Assembly (NCBI GenBank): GCA_029204045.2
Contig: JAQNDB010000281.1
Location: 1-64,000 of the forward strand
Direction of reading: 5' to 3'
Origin: Tillandsia leiboldiana
Taxonomy: Eukaryota; Streptophyta; Magnoliopsida; Poales; Bromeliaceae
DNA length: 64,000 nucleotides
Shown here piece by piece: positions 33,177 through 42,701 of the stretch (positions within the stretch are counted from its first letter, which is position 1; each line of letters begins with the position of its first letter). Made by a program: the position numbers and the translations under genes. Below the pieces are notes generated by a model that was not told the DNA's origin, did not search any database, and saw nothing but the letters and a program-made list of their open reading frames with translations.

Positions 33177-35365
33177 GGGAAGTGGAAGTTTGAGGAAGGG
33201 GGATCACACAGAGTTTTCTTGCACCCAACCTCCATCAAAGGTTTCTCCTGCTTCCTCTGCATCTCCCCCGTGAGCCGCACCATCAGCCGCCGCCGAGGAT
33301 CGCTGGAAAGCAAGATCCTTGCCGGATTTTGGGTTGTGGAGGAAGGGTTGCACCAAGGTGGCCTAGGTTCTCTTCCAAAGCATCCAGAGGACCTCTGCAA
33401 CTTGCAGAAGACTAGCCAAGGTGAACCGGAATCCTACCGTGGCCGCGCGACGCTGGGAGGAGCGAAACCGGCGTCATCCCACCTTCTCCAACTCCGGCGA
33501 AGGTGAAGCTTCTTATCCTTTGGTTTTATTGGCCCAAGACCCATGGCAGAGTCTTAATTAGGTCTTGCAGACTTTCCCTGCCGAGTACCGAACCTCCATG
33601 CACGGCCGTTTGCCGGCGGTGAAGTTGCACCGCCGGAAAAGGTGGTTTTGCTCCGCCGCGGCCAACCGTCGCATCCGGCGGCTCGGGTCTTGAACCAAAA
33701 TCATGGGAAAAATCTGTAGGAGATAAGGATCAACTCTACCAAATTTGGTAGAGTTTGATCAAGTGGTTGAGCGGCAGATCGGAACCCTAGTTCTCGGGTT
33801 TCTGCACCAAAGCCAAGCATTGTGCTCCGGCGCCGGCGAGCTTCCCCACCTCCGGCCAGGTGGCTGGGGAGCTTCCTGGGAGTGAGAGGCCTTCACAAAT
33901 GCGGTTGCGTGGCACCCATGCAGCCAGAGGGTGGCGCGGCCATGGATGACCCGAAATGGGTTCGAGTTGCGGTGGTCGGCCTTCCGACCGTCGCCGGCAT
34001 ACGGGGAGTGGTCGGGAAGCTTTCTGGGATCAAGTAGATACCATCCATGCTATTGCATGGGCTCCATGCAGCCTTGGTGGAAATCCGCCATTAGAGGTGG
34101 AAGCTCCAAACCCGAGCTTTCTCCACCGTCGCCGCCGCCGTGCCCTGTCGCCGGGCATGGGTTCAGGTAAGCCCGTGATGAGTTGTAGCACCTGTTGGTG
34201 CAAGTGGATGAGGCCCAGAACCCCTGGATGGGTGGTCACCATTTTTGAAGCAAAGGCTTCATCTTCTCCGATTTCTTTTTCTTGTTTCTCGGCAAACCGA
34301 GGATACAAGATGGGCCAGGCTTGAATGGGGAGTTGCTGCAACCTGGAGGATTGCTTCTATCCAAGTTAGGAAGTCCCAGGTGCTCCCTCTGCAGAAAACA
34401 AGCTCGGGCAAGAGCTTGGTTCATTGTTTATGAATTATGCCCACCTAGTGCTTGATGAAATGCCTCAAAGAACTCGAAGTTGGTTTTAGCAAATTATGGG
34501 CATCCAGCAAAGTACCAGATTACTCCACATGATTCTGTGAGCTTGATGCTCACTTCAGTTGCATGTTTGACTGTGTGGATCAATGTGTGGAGCTAAGCTA
34601 AGCCATTCGAGATCAAGGGGCTTGGATCTGCTTGATCCAGCAGTTCTGGGCTGCACTTTGGGCAAGCCCCTGTGTCCCTGAGGTGTCCTGAGCAAAATGC
34701 TCAAGTTATTTTGCAGTGGGCACTTGTAAATGCAAAGTTGTAGTGTTATCAAGCTCTAGGTTAGTTGGTTGGCCTAAGTCCTGTTCTGGGCTGTTTGCGG
34801 AGCCGCGACAGTGAGCTCCTAGCTAATTTGGGGTCACTGGACGCGATGCTCGCGTCGGATTTCGGTTTCGTTGAGCCGAAGAAACAAAAATGCATTTAAG
34901 CTATATTAGAGAGGTATATTATGGCCCGAAGTTTTCCTCGGGTTCCGTGCTACTGCAAATGGGTGAGCACGGTGTTCAGCGGGTCGAGTGTCACTTACTG
35001 GAAGTGACGGTTCGTAAAAATAATATCCCAGTTGAGAGAACGAGCGAAAACGGCTCTTATTTTATTGTAAAAGTGCAATTGGGTAAAACCTTAGGGGTCA
35101 ATTTGTAATTGTAGCCTGGTAGACTGCTGTACACAGTGAGTTAGAGGGATGGATATGAGAGAGAGTTTATTATTGACTTGTATCTATTATTCAGGTACTA
35201 GCAATCAGCCGCTAGCCAGTGAGCCTCCCAGCGGATTTCCGGATCACTTGTGTTGAGGTGGGTTTACGGTCGAGGCTGAGTATTGTGTTGGTAATCCGAA
35301 AGGGACTTTTTATTGTTAATCGGTACTAACACTGACGGTTTCTATGATGTACTATCTTACCCCGT

Positions 35366-35427
35366 GACTTGGTTACTTGGTTACTTGGTTACTTGGTTAC
35401 TTGGTTACTTGGTTACTTGGTTACTTA
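35366..35427 (+). repeat. (GTTACTTG)n microsatellite, about 7 copies
   Basis: Longer allele of the repeat at 9866-9914. Confidence 0.9.
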
Positions 35428-35585
35428 TGCTCGAGTTGCGACACGCGCACCCGCGGTTTGGCCACCGCAAAGGGTGCTCTTTTCCGGAAAGGCGGTCTTC
35501 GACCCGTGTTACCCCACGAGGTGACGTAGTGGGGGCCCCGTATGTGTGGGGTTTGAGGCAGCGAGGTGCGAGCGGTGCGACCTGT

Positions 35586-35762
35586 CGGGATTGGATCCCG
35601 ATGTGGTCAGGTGTGAGACCGCCAGGATTGGATCCCGATGTGGTCAGGTATGAGACCGCCGGGATTGGATCCCGATGTGGTCAGGTGTGAGACCGCCGGG
35701 ATTGGATCCCGATGTGGTCAGGTGTGCGACCGCCGGGATTGGATCCCGATGCGGTCAGGTGT
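35586..35762 (+). repeat. 37-bp minisatellite, about 5 units (S1)
   Basis: Same array as 10075-10251, with single-base differences among units. Confidence 0.92.
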
Positions 35763-36603
35763 TACAGGTGATACCGGGGTTGCAGGTGTTACAGGTGGTA
35801 CAGGTGGATGCGAGTTACCGTTACGAGTAGAGCGGTTGTTCCGGCTAGTCTTACTTTTGTGGCTTGGTATTACTTTACTGCTTTAGTACTATTTTTATGA
35901 TAGTGTCGCTGACTACCCACTCTGTGACAGGTACCTCCAGGGGGTAGAGGTAGGCGACGGTGAGGCCGAGTTGGTAGCAGTCGGTCTGAGGGAGCCCTAG
36001 TATGCTGTTTTATTTACCTTCTCTGCATTTCATTCAGTATTGTAGGTTACTGTGTGGTTCTCGATACCCTTGTGGGGTCGTGTGGATGTTGAGTACTTTC
36101 TTTCTGGTTATGCACTACTGTTTCCTGTATTGTTCCCGTTTGGCCGTTTTCAAAACAAATCAATTAGAAAAGAAAAAGGACTTCGAAAACTGTTTTCAAA
36201 AGTCTAGGGTCGGGTGGGCCCGTTTTCTAAACCTTGTGGATTTATGCCGTTTTCCAACCTGTTTTCAAAACCTAAGGCCGTGTGGGCCTGTTTTCAAAAC
36301 GGTGAGTTTATACTTTCAACTTGACTGGCCACGGGTATTGTTTAGTCTTCATGCACCGTACTACTTCGAACTGTTGTGATTAAATGGGAAAATGATTGCT
36401 TATGTTTGACTATTGTAGCAGCCGCGACGCCGTGCATATACAGAGGAGACTCTGCCCGATTTTCGAGTAAATCTGTATATGTGGCGGGTCTGGGCACGCG
36501 CCGGGGAAGGAGGTTTTTAAACAAAAAAATTTTGTACGCACTTTACGCGTACTTTGAGGTATCGTTTCCGCTAAAATAAAACCCCCGGGGCGTGACAGTA
36601 GCC

Positions 36604-36656
36604 GATCCGGATCGCAATCATGAACTAATCCGGATCGCGGCTAGGGTTTTATAAAG
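36604..36656 (+). promoter_or_regulatory. C1 ORF3 proximal promoter: palindrome pair and TATA box
   Basis: GATCCGGATC at 36604-36613 and AATCCGGATC at 36627-36636, then CTAGGGTTT and TATAAAG at 36650-36656. The LTR promoter has the same order: palindromes, CTAGGGTTT, TATAAATA. C2 conserves it at 46288-46330. Confidence 0.65.
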
Positions 36657-36771
36657 AACAAAAGGGTTTTGATTTCTTTTACTCCAATCTTTTGTTCCAA
36701 AGTTTCCAGAGCCTCTCTCTCTAGATTTCATCCTTCCTGGAAGCTTTCAAACTCAAGTTCTTCAACTCCAA

Positions 36772-37154
36772 GTAAGTTTTATTGATCAAAATCTCGGTTT
36801 TTCACCGTTTTTCTCTTTTCCTCCTCAAACGTGATGAAATTCTTGGATCAACTTTGTTTGTGGATGGTTTTTGATCAAATTTCTTTTGAAATAAGAACTC
36901 TGGGTAGATTAGTTTTGATTATATGCTAGGTATTCTCCTGATTAACGGATTTTTAGGCTTCGATTTCTAAAATTTCGGTTTTAGGGCATATAATAAGGAT
37001 TTTTGAAAATCATGCAATTGATCTATTTTTAAAAGTCCTTTTGCAAAACTAATTTGATTCTTAGTCTCTCTACATGATTATGATTGTTTGGGTACAATTT
37101 TTCAAATCCTTGAAAATTAACAATTTTTTCGTATACTTGAGTTGTTCCACACAG
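36772..37154 (+). other. Candidate 383-bp intron in the ORF3 5' leader (C1)
   Basis: Donor GTAAGTTTT at 36772 after CTCCAA, about 120 nt downstream of the TATA box. Acceptor CCACACAG ends at 37154, 28 nt before the ATG. The interior is T-rich, as in plant introns. C2 has the same donor and acceptor (46171 to 45787). Splicing is inferred. Confidence 0.6.
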
Positions 37155-37182
37155 GATTTCTTTTCTCAAGAAACCATTAGCA

Positions 37183-37974
37183 ATGGTGATCGCTTGGATT
37201 GTTTTCCTACTTGCTGCTATGGTACATACGAGAGACACGGCTAAGAGGGCTAAAAAGGATGAAGTTAACTGGGATGAGTTATCAGATGATGAAACACATC
37301 CTGGAGAATCGCCACAGAAAACCTCTGTTGCATCGAAAGGGAAAGCCCATGCAGAAACATCAACGGAAAAGGCTCCGCTCACTGCTGCGGAAAAAGGAAA
37401 AGCACCAATGACCTCTTCATCCATTTTCCTAAAAAGAAAAAGACTTGCTCGACGACCTGGACGAGCTCGAGGTATTGAAATAAATGAACCATGTCAAGAG
37501 AACCCAAGGAATATTTCTCAAATTGACACTGAATCAGAAGACGAAGAAGATTGGGACACATTTCTTGACGAAGTACAACAAGGCATTGATGAAGAAAATA
37601 AGGTTTACCTAAAGAAAAAGAAGCTACTGAAGTCTTCCTCAATACTTAAGCAGCAAGCCATGAAAAAGAATGTGCCAAGCAATCCACCCTTTTTGCCAAG
37701 ACGATCTCCTCGGAATGAAGGTCAGACTGCTCCGTCAATCGTCACTCAACGTTCTTCAACTTCCAGAAGAACTGACCAAAAGGGAAACCTAGAGTCTTCC
37801 ATAAAACAAGAACAAGATAAAATGGCTCTAGAACTCAGAAAGATGTCCAAGGACATACATCAGATGAAGCAAGAGTGTACTACGATCTCGGGAATGCTTA
37901 AAGGAATTTTGAAAAAGCTGGGTTGCACGAGCTCTGAAGACTCCGCCTCGGTTGACTCAGATTCAGATGCCTGA
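37183..37974 (+). CDS. C1 ORF3: extra protein downstream of pol, function unknown
   Basis: Intact 263-residue frame. It begins MVIAWIVFLLAAMVHTRD: a 13-residue hydrophobic stretch, then a second Met (residue 13) that may be the real start. Next come a basic patch (KRAKK), NWDEL, a conserved block ASKGKA to TAAEKGKAPM, a basic segment (KRKRLARRPGRARG), a variable acidic and Ser-rich middle, a Lys/Met-rich coiled-coil-like C-terminus (LELRKMSKDIHQMKQE, MLKGILKKL) and an acidic tail. The C2 homologue is 243 residues. Some Sireviruses carry an env-like ORF here, but I see no signal for a glycoprotein and no membrane anchor beyond the short N-terminal stretch. The basic patches fit a nucleic-acid-binding or nuclear protein equally well. 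It is the only intact coding frame in C1. Confidence 0.75.
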   Translation: MVIAWIVFLLAAMVHTRDTAKRAKKDEVNWDELSDDETHPGESPQKTSVASKGKAHAETSTEKAPLTAAEKGKAPMTSSSIFLKRKRLARRPGRARGIEINEPCQENPRNISQIDTESEDEEDWDTFLDEVQQGIDEENKVYLKKKKLLKSSSILKQQAMKKNVPSNPPFLPRRSPRNEGQTAPSIVTQRSSTSRRTDQKGNLESSIKQEQDKMALELRKMSKDIHQMKQECTTISGMLKGILKKLGCTSSEDSASVDSDSDA

Positions 37975-38150
37975 ATCGTCTGACTAACAATTCTCTTATG
38001 CAGGAACTTCAGATTTTTAACCTTTTTTTGTGCAGGTTTTTCAGTTTTTAGGACTTACTTTTAGTTCTAGTTCTTAAATTTCGGAACATTTTCTATGAAA
38101 TTTTTAACTCTCCTTCAATTTTTGGTAATTTTTGGCTTTGTTTGTGACAA

Positions 38151-38160
38151 AAAGGGGGAG
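38151..38160 (+). other. C1 second polypurine-like tract
   Basis: AAAGGGGGAG after TTTGTGACAA. C2 equivalent at 44881-44890. Confidence 0.6.
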
Positions 38161-38173
38161 AGAGTTTAGAGAG

Positions 38174-38345
38174 AACTTGAACAATGAACTTGAACAATGA
38201 TGTGATGTGAACATCAAGGTAAGTGAACATCAAGGGAACTTGAACAATGAACTTGAACAATGATGTGATGTGAACATCAAGGTAAGTGAACATCAAGGGA
38301 ACTTGAACAATGAACTTGAACAATGATGATGTGAATGTGTGAACA
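38174..38345 (+). repeat. 63-bp minisatellite, about 2.7 units
   Basis: Units begin at 38174, 38237 and 38300 with AACTTGAACAATGAACTTG and include GAACATCAAGG. The corresponding C2 stretch (about 44740-44880) is related but not a clean tandem array. Confidence 0.88.
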
Positions 38346-38800
38346 TCGAAGTAAGTAGAACTTCAACTTTTGGTTTTCATTTGTTTTGAATGCATGCCTC
38401 GACTAACTATTCGACTAACTATTTGGGCATGTAATATAACTAACAAGTTGATGTTCACTAACATGACTTTTTTTTATTGCATAGAAGATATGTTGGTTTT
38501 TGACTATGATTCTCTTACATATCTGAATTCTCAAATGTCATGATGATCAGATAAACTCTATCTCTGTACTAGGTTTTGAATGCCAAATATTCTTGAGGTA
38601 TCTAACGATCTCTTTTTGTCAAGAATGATTTCTTTGTGCAGAGAGTACAGATGTCTAAGTCTAGAGTCTGTTTTAGGAGTTTATCTCATGTTTTTAAATT
38701 TTTGGATCTCCATTGTAAATTTTTGTTGTATGGTGATAGCAACAAAAATATCTTTTTGAATTTTCTTTAGTGGATCTGTGTTTTGTCACGAAACCGCCAA

Positions 38801-38810
38801 CGGGGGAGAT
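38801..38810 (+). other. C1 polypurine tract next to the 3' LTR
   Basis: CGGGGGAGAT followed directly by the LTR start TGTTACGG. This is the canonical plus-strand primer. Confidence 0.85.
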
Positions 38811-39037
38811 TGTTACGGAATTTAAGTTGGCATAGTTTCGTGAAAGTCTCAAGTCTTGAAGATTGAAGGTGAAGGAAGTTGGATCATTTAACTCAATCTC
38901 AAGAAAGAAGAATTCAAAAGGATCAGGTATGTTTAACTAAAGATTTTGTGTGATCCGAATACTTCTTGTAGTGTAGAAACACTTGGAAGAATCTTTCATT
39001 ACATAAAAATCAAAAACTGGACTTGGGACATGTTCAG

Positions 39038-39320
39038 GATCCGGATCAGGTTGTTCGATCCGGATCCCGAAGGTGGTTCGTTCATACACCAGTTCAATCC
39101 GGATCGTAGCCTCTCTTGATCCGGATCCCGAACACTGAGTTTACCATCTTCCTTGAACGATCCGGATCAGGCTTCGCAATCCGGATCCCGAACGTTGATG
39201 TTTGGTGAACTGTATGAACGATCCGGATCAAGCACTTCGATCCGGATCCCGAACCTTCGTTTTTCTGGAATTGCCTGACTCGTTACGACGATCCGGATCA
39301 CAGCTAATCCGATCCGGATC
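39038..39320 (+). promoter_or_regulatory. C1 LTR U3 array of ten paired 10-bp palindromes
   Basis: Ten copies of GATCCGGATC (two start AATCC), as five pairs with starts 19-22 bp apart, about two helical turns. The second copy of most pairs is followed by CCCGAA. All copia LTRs in the window keep the five pairs. Confidence 0.85.
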
Positions 39321-39386
39321 GCCGTCCGTAAAATTTCCAGAAATGTTAGGTTTTTGATTCTTATCTCCTTCCTAGGGTTTCTAACC

Positions 39387-39394
39387 TATAAATA
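39387..39394 (+). promoter_or_regulatory. C1 LTR TATA box
   Basis: TATAAATA after CTAGGGTTTCTAACC. Equivalent boxes: 43678-43685 in the C2 3' LTR and 60530-60537 in S2. Confidence 0.75.
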
Positions 39395-39681
39395 GACCCT
39401 ATGTCTCTTTTTCTAGGGGGAATCCAAAAGAAATAAAAATAGCCGTCATTTTCGTATATCATCTTATACGGCTCTAGATCCACCTATAGAGAAGAAAGGA
39501 AATCATTAGAGAATACTCTATGTTTCTTCATCTATATTGATTAGTTTGATTCTAGGTTTTCATACTCACATCTTGAGTTGAATCAAACTAATGAATACTT
39601 AGATGGTATTTCCGATCTATCTTTGATCTAAGTATTCGGCGGATCATCACCACCAAAAACAACGATTTACCCCAAAAATCG

Positions 39682-39866
39682 GCGCGTGGATTCGCGTGTC
39701 CTTGTGGATTCAAGGTTCAACCGCTCTCGTGGATTCGGAGCGAGGCACGTTCGTGGATTCGAAGGGTGCTATTGGGTGAAGACCGTGGATTCGGTCGGAC
39801 GTCGTGGATTCGACGTTGGACGCCGTGGATTCGGCGTTGGGCGCAGATCGTGGATTCGAGAAGCGT
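39682..39866 (+). other. Array of eight mini-hairpins with invariant TGGATT loop (C1 3' LTR)
   Basis: TGGATT at 39687, 39705, 39730, 39754, 39786, 39805, 39826 and 39851. Each is enclosed by complementary arms of 3-6 bp or more whose sequence differs from copy to copy: CGCG/CGCG, CCTTG/CAAGG, GCTC-t-CG/CGGAGC, TTCG/CGAA, GACCG/CGGTC, ACGTCG/CGACGT, ACGCCG/CGGCGT and TCG/CGA. Spacing is irregular (18-32 bp). It lies about 290 bp downstream of the TATA box, so it would be transcribed. Confidence 0.8.
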
Positions 39867-40162
39867 CGCGGAGCGAGCAGAGAAGATCCTCTAGGAGCGT
39901 ATGGAAAAGGTTGAGTCGTAAGTGTGTACGGTAAATCACCTTGTACGTGTTTTAATTCTAGTGGATTTCTGCCGTGTTATCGGTCCCGTGGTTTTTTACT
40001 CCGGTGATGGAGTTTTCCACGTAAAAATCTTGCGTATTATTTTTATTTCCGCATTGGGTTTTTATCGCAACGATTTTTTGAGTGTTTATACGTTTACACC
40101 TATTCACCCCCCCTCTAGGTATTTTTTCCCCTATTTAGATCCTTATTACATATAACCCAACA

Positions 40163-41177
40163 AGTTACAGCACAATCCTCAGGTGCTCCTCGTGCTCCGC
40201 ATCACTCCGGGAATAAACCAGGGTATCATCGATGAATACTACGACAAACCGATCCAGGTAAGGTCGAAAGATCCTGTTCATTAAATCCATAAAAGCGATA
40301 GGGGCATTAGTCAATCCAAAAGGCATGACGGTGAACTCATAATGCCCGTACCGTGTCCTGAATGCCGTCTTTGGGATGTCCTCGGCCTTCACCTTTAATT
40401 GGTGGTAACCAGATTGTAGATCAATCTTGGAGAAGACACAAGACCCTTGCAGCTGATCAAATAAATCATCAATGCGCGGCAAAGGGTACTTGCTCTTGAT
40501 GGTCACTTTATTCAACTCTCGGTAATCAACACACAGTCGAAGTGAACCATCCTTCTTCTTCACAAATAGCACGGTGCTCCCCAAGGCGATACACTTGGTC
40601 TCACAAAACCTTTGTCCATTAAATCCTGAAGTTACGCCTTTAACTCTCGCAGCTCAGCCGGTGCCATTCGATAAGGAGCCTTAGAGATTGGCGCAGTTCC
40701 TGGGACTACATCAATCAAAAACTCGATCTCCCTATCCAGCGGCATGCTAGTCAGCTCTGGTGGAAACACATCCGGGAACTCGTGGACAATAGGGATATCC
40801 GCGAGTCCCGATGCCGCCGTAGGCTCCTTAACCACACAAGCCAAAAAGGCCACGCATCCACTGCGCATCATCTGCCTCGCACGAGAAGTCGAAACTACTG
40901 AGGCGAAGAAAGCACTCTGACACCCTCTAAACACAAATACCTCCTGGCCTGGCTCGCTAAAAGTCACAGACCTCGCGGCGCAATCAATCGTCGCGAAATA
41001 GCGAGCCAGCCAATCCATCCCAAGTACTATATCAAAATCTCGCAGTAGACTCAGGACCATCAGGTCCGCTGGCAAAATCCACGACTCAAGCTGTACAGGT
41101 CAAGACCAATAACACTCCTTTACATGCAATGTATGATCAAGAATCTGTACCTCTAATGCATGTGGCTACCGACCTAA
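40163..41177 (-). pseudogene. G4 protease end and reverse transcriptase, broken
   Basis: Minus-strand fragments carry the region after the protease (FDIVLGMDWLARY, 41075-40632) and RT (FVKKKDGSLRLCVDYREL to FIDDTLVYSRSD, 40584-40165). Breaks: a stop just after the protease motif near 41178, another near 40632 (Gln codon to TAA), and a shift near 40590. RT ends where C1 begins; the rest of RT and RNase H is not on the other side of C1. The motif FIDD is kept. Non-functional as read. Confidence 0.9.
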
Positions 41178-42701
41178 CTATAGTCCATGAGATGATGCAA
41201 ATGCTCTACTAATAAAGGAATGTGATGCACCGGTATCAAATAAAGTGCGAGCTCTAGTACCGAAAAATAAAATGATACCTGCCACCACGTGGTCGGCTGC
41301 CGAGGAGTCCCCTACCTGGGCGGCGTAGACCCGCCCGCTCTGTGCTGGAGGTCGATGGTCGGTGGGGTGGGAAGAAGGAGATCTGCTCGCTGGAGCATTG
41401 GGCCGCTGAGCTGGCGGTCGCTGATGAGGTGGAAGAGGAGCTGATGCCGAAGAAGGTGCCGCTGATGTCGCAAAAGGGCATGAGGCTCGTAAGTGCCCGG
41501 CCTGACCACAGCCATAACAACGCCCCCACCTCTGATCACAAGTGCTGGGAAAATGCTGATCCCCACAAAAGATACAACAGCCAGGGGCCCGTAACTGCCG
41601 CGGCTGCTGCTGCTGCTGTCTGTGCGACTGCCGCTGTGACCTCTGCTGCCTCGACTGAGATCTCTGCTGCTGCTGCTGATGTGGCTGCTGATGCTGTGGG
41701 GGCCTCTGGGATCCACCAGGCCCTCGCCGCTCCGATCTCCCACGGCCCGAGAACTGAGGCGGTGGCGGTCGGGGCGGCCTCCAAGACCTGGCCTGTGCCC
41801 CGTCATCCTGAGCTGGTCGCTTCCTGTCGGAGCTCTGAGCGACCATCCCACCACGTCTGGCGACAACGTGGTCTCCCCTCTCAACCCACTGCGCATGCTC
41901 CGCTGCCTCCTCCAAAATCTGTAGCCTTTGGGCATGCACCAAAGTATAGATCTCTGGGCGCAGACCCGTCTCAAAGAGCTCCACCTGGTGCGGTCCATCC
42001 CTGGCGACATAAGGTACGCAGTTGAGCAACTGCGTGAACTCCTGGAAGTAGGCCAATACTGTCCGGTCGCCCTGCTGAAGATTCTTCAAATCATCTTCGA
42101 GCTTTTTCTTCACACTCGAGGAGAAATAAGTATCCAGAATCATCCGTCTGAACTCTGACCAAGGTAGCTGTCGGGTAATCTGGAACTCCAAAGGCTCAAC
42201 CCGACGCCACCAGGCATCTGCATCCCCATCTAAGCAATGTACTGCCATGTGTACCCTGAACCTCTGGTTAATGAAGAAGTCCCGGAATAACTTCTCCATT
42301 ACCGCTAACCACGATCCGATCTCCCATGGCTGAGTACTCCACCCTGAAAACCTAGGCGGTCCCCTCTGACAAAACTGGGTGAGTTTGTCAGCAATCTCCT
42401 GCTCCTCCGCTGGGGTCAATGGTCGGATCACTCCCTGAGCCCCACTGCTCGAAGATGGTGCGGTAGGTACTAGTGGTATAATCGACGGTACAACTGGTGG
42501 TGCGGGGGCCACAACAGTAGTAGGGGGAGGTGCCCCTATCTGGGCGAGCAGCTGCTCAATCCTCTGCTCCTGCCGGCGGTGACTCTCCGCCAACTGGGCC
42601 ACCATGGCCCTCAACTCACTGATCTCTGAAGGCCTGGACTGCTCCGGCTCCTCCGGGGGTGTAGGAGTACCCCGGGTAGGGATCTGCAGCCTAGGAGGCA
42701 T
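41178..42701 (-). pseudogene. G4 gag with protease active site, truncated by a stop
   Basis: About 507 residues from MPPRLQIPTRG. It has a capsid-like core with WWRRVEPLEFQ and VKKKLEDDLKNLQQGDR; a Gln-rich linker; CIFCGDQHFPSTC and the CCHC knuckle CYGCGQAGHLRASC; and near the end LFDTGASHSFISRAF, the protease site. A Glu codon turned TAG ends it at 41178, so protease is cut short. It is aligned throughout with the G1 gag and uses the same MPPR start. The gag part alone is intact and could make capsid. Leader 42702-42926: no gene seen. Confidence 0.9.

Larger units (their letters stand above)
32269..36597 (+). mobile_element. S1: 4.3-kb solo LTR of the G2 family
   Basis: Flanked by GTAGC at 32264-32268 and 36598-36602. 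The internal region is absent, so this is a solo LTR made by LTR-LTR recombination. Its first base pair reads TATAGC where the G2 LTR reads TGTAGC (one change in the terminal TG). It contains a TATA box (33170-33176), an 8-bp microsatellite and a 37-bp minisatellite. It sits inside the C1 ORF3 control region. No coding gene supported. Confidence 0.95.
15544..40162 (+). mobile_element. C1: Sirevirus-like Ty1/copia element, degenerate, host to G3 and S1
   Basis: 5' LTR remnant, primer site, polyprotein pseudogene, ORF3 and a full 3' LTR, interrupted by G3 and S1. The LTR ends CCCAACA at 40162. The left LTR is only 224 bp and is joined to G2, not to G4, so the expected TSD (AGTTA by the right flank) is missing on the left. 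Sirevirus affinity is inferred from the long gag, the iMet primer site, the extra ORF after pol, repeated purine tracts and palindromes in U3. Confidence 0.9.
38811..40162 (+). repeat. C1 3' LTR (1352 bp)
   Basis: TGTTACGG to CCCAACA. Order inside: 10-palindrome array (39038-39320), CTAGGGTTT, TATA (39387-39394), hairpin array (39682-39866), U5 end. The right flank AGTTA is G4 reverse-transcriptase sequence. Confidence 0.95.

Noticed and set aside
37183..37240. ORF3 as a viral-type envelope gene
   Set aside because: Only a 13-residue hydrophobic N-terminus, no second membrane segment, no Cys pattern or cleavage site; the basic and acidic make-up does not support it.
39686..39934. 82-residue ORF with repeated GRRGF motifs, also in C2 and S2
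   Set aside because: It is the hairpin array read as protein. Stem complementarity explains its conservation better than codons, and it precedes no gene.
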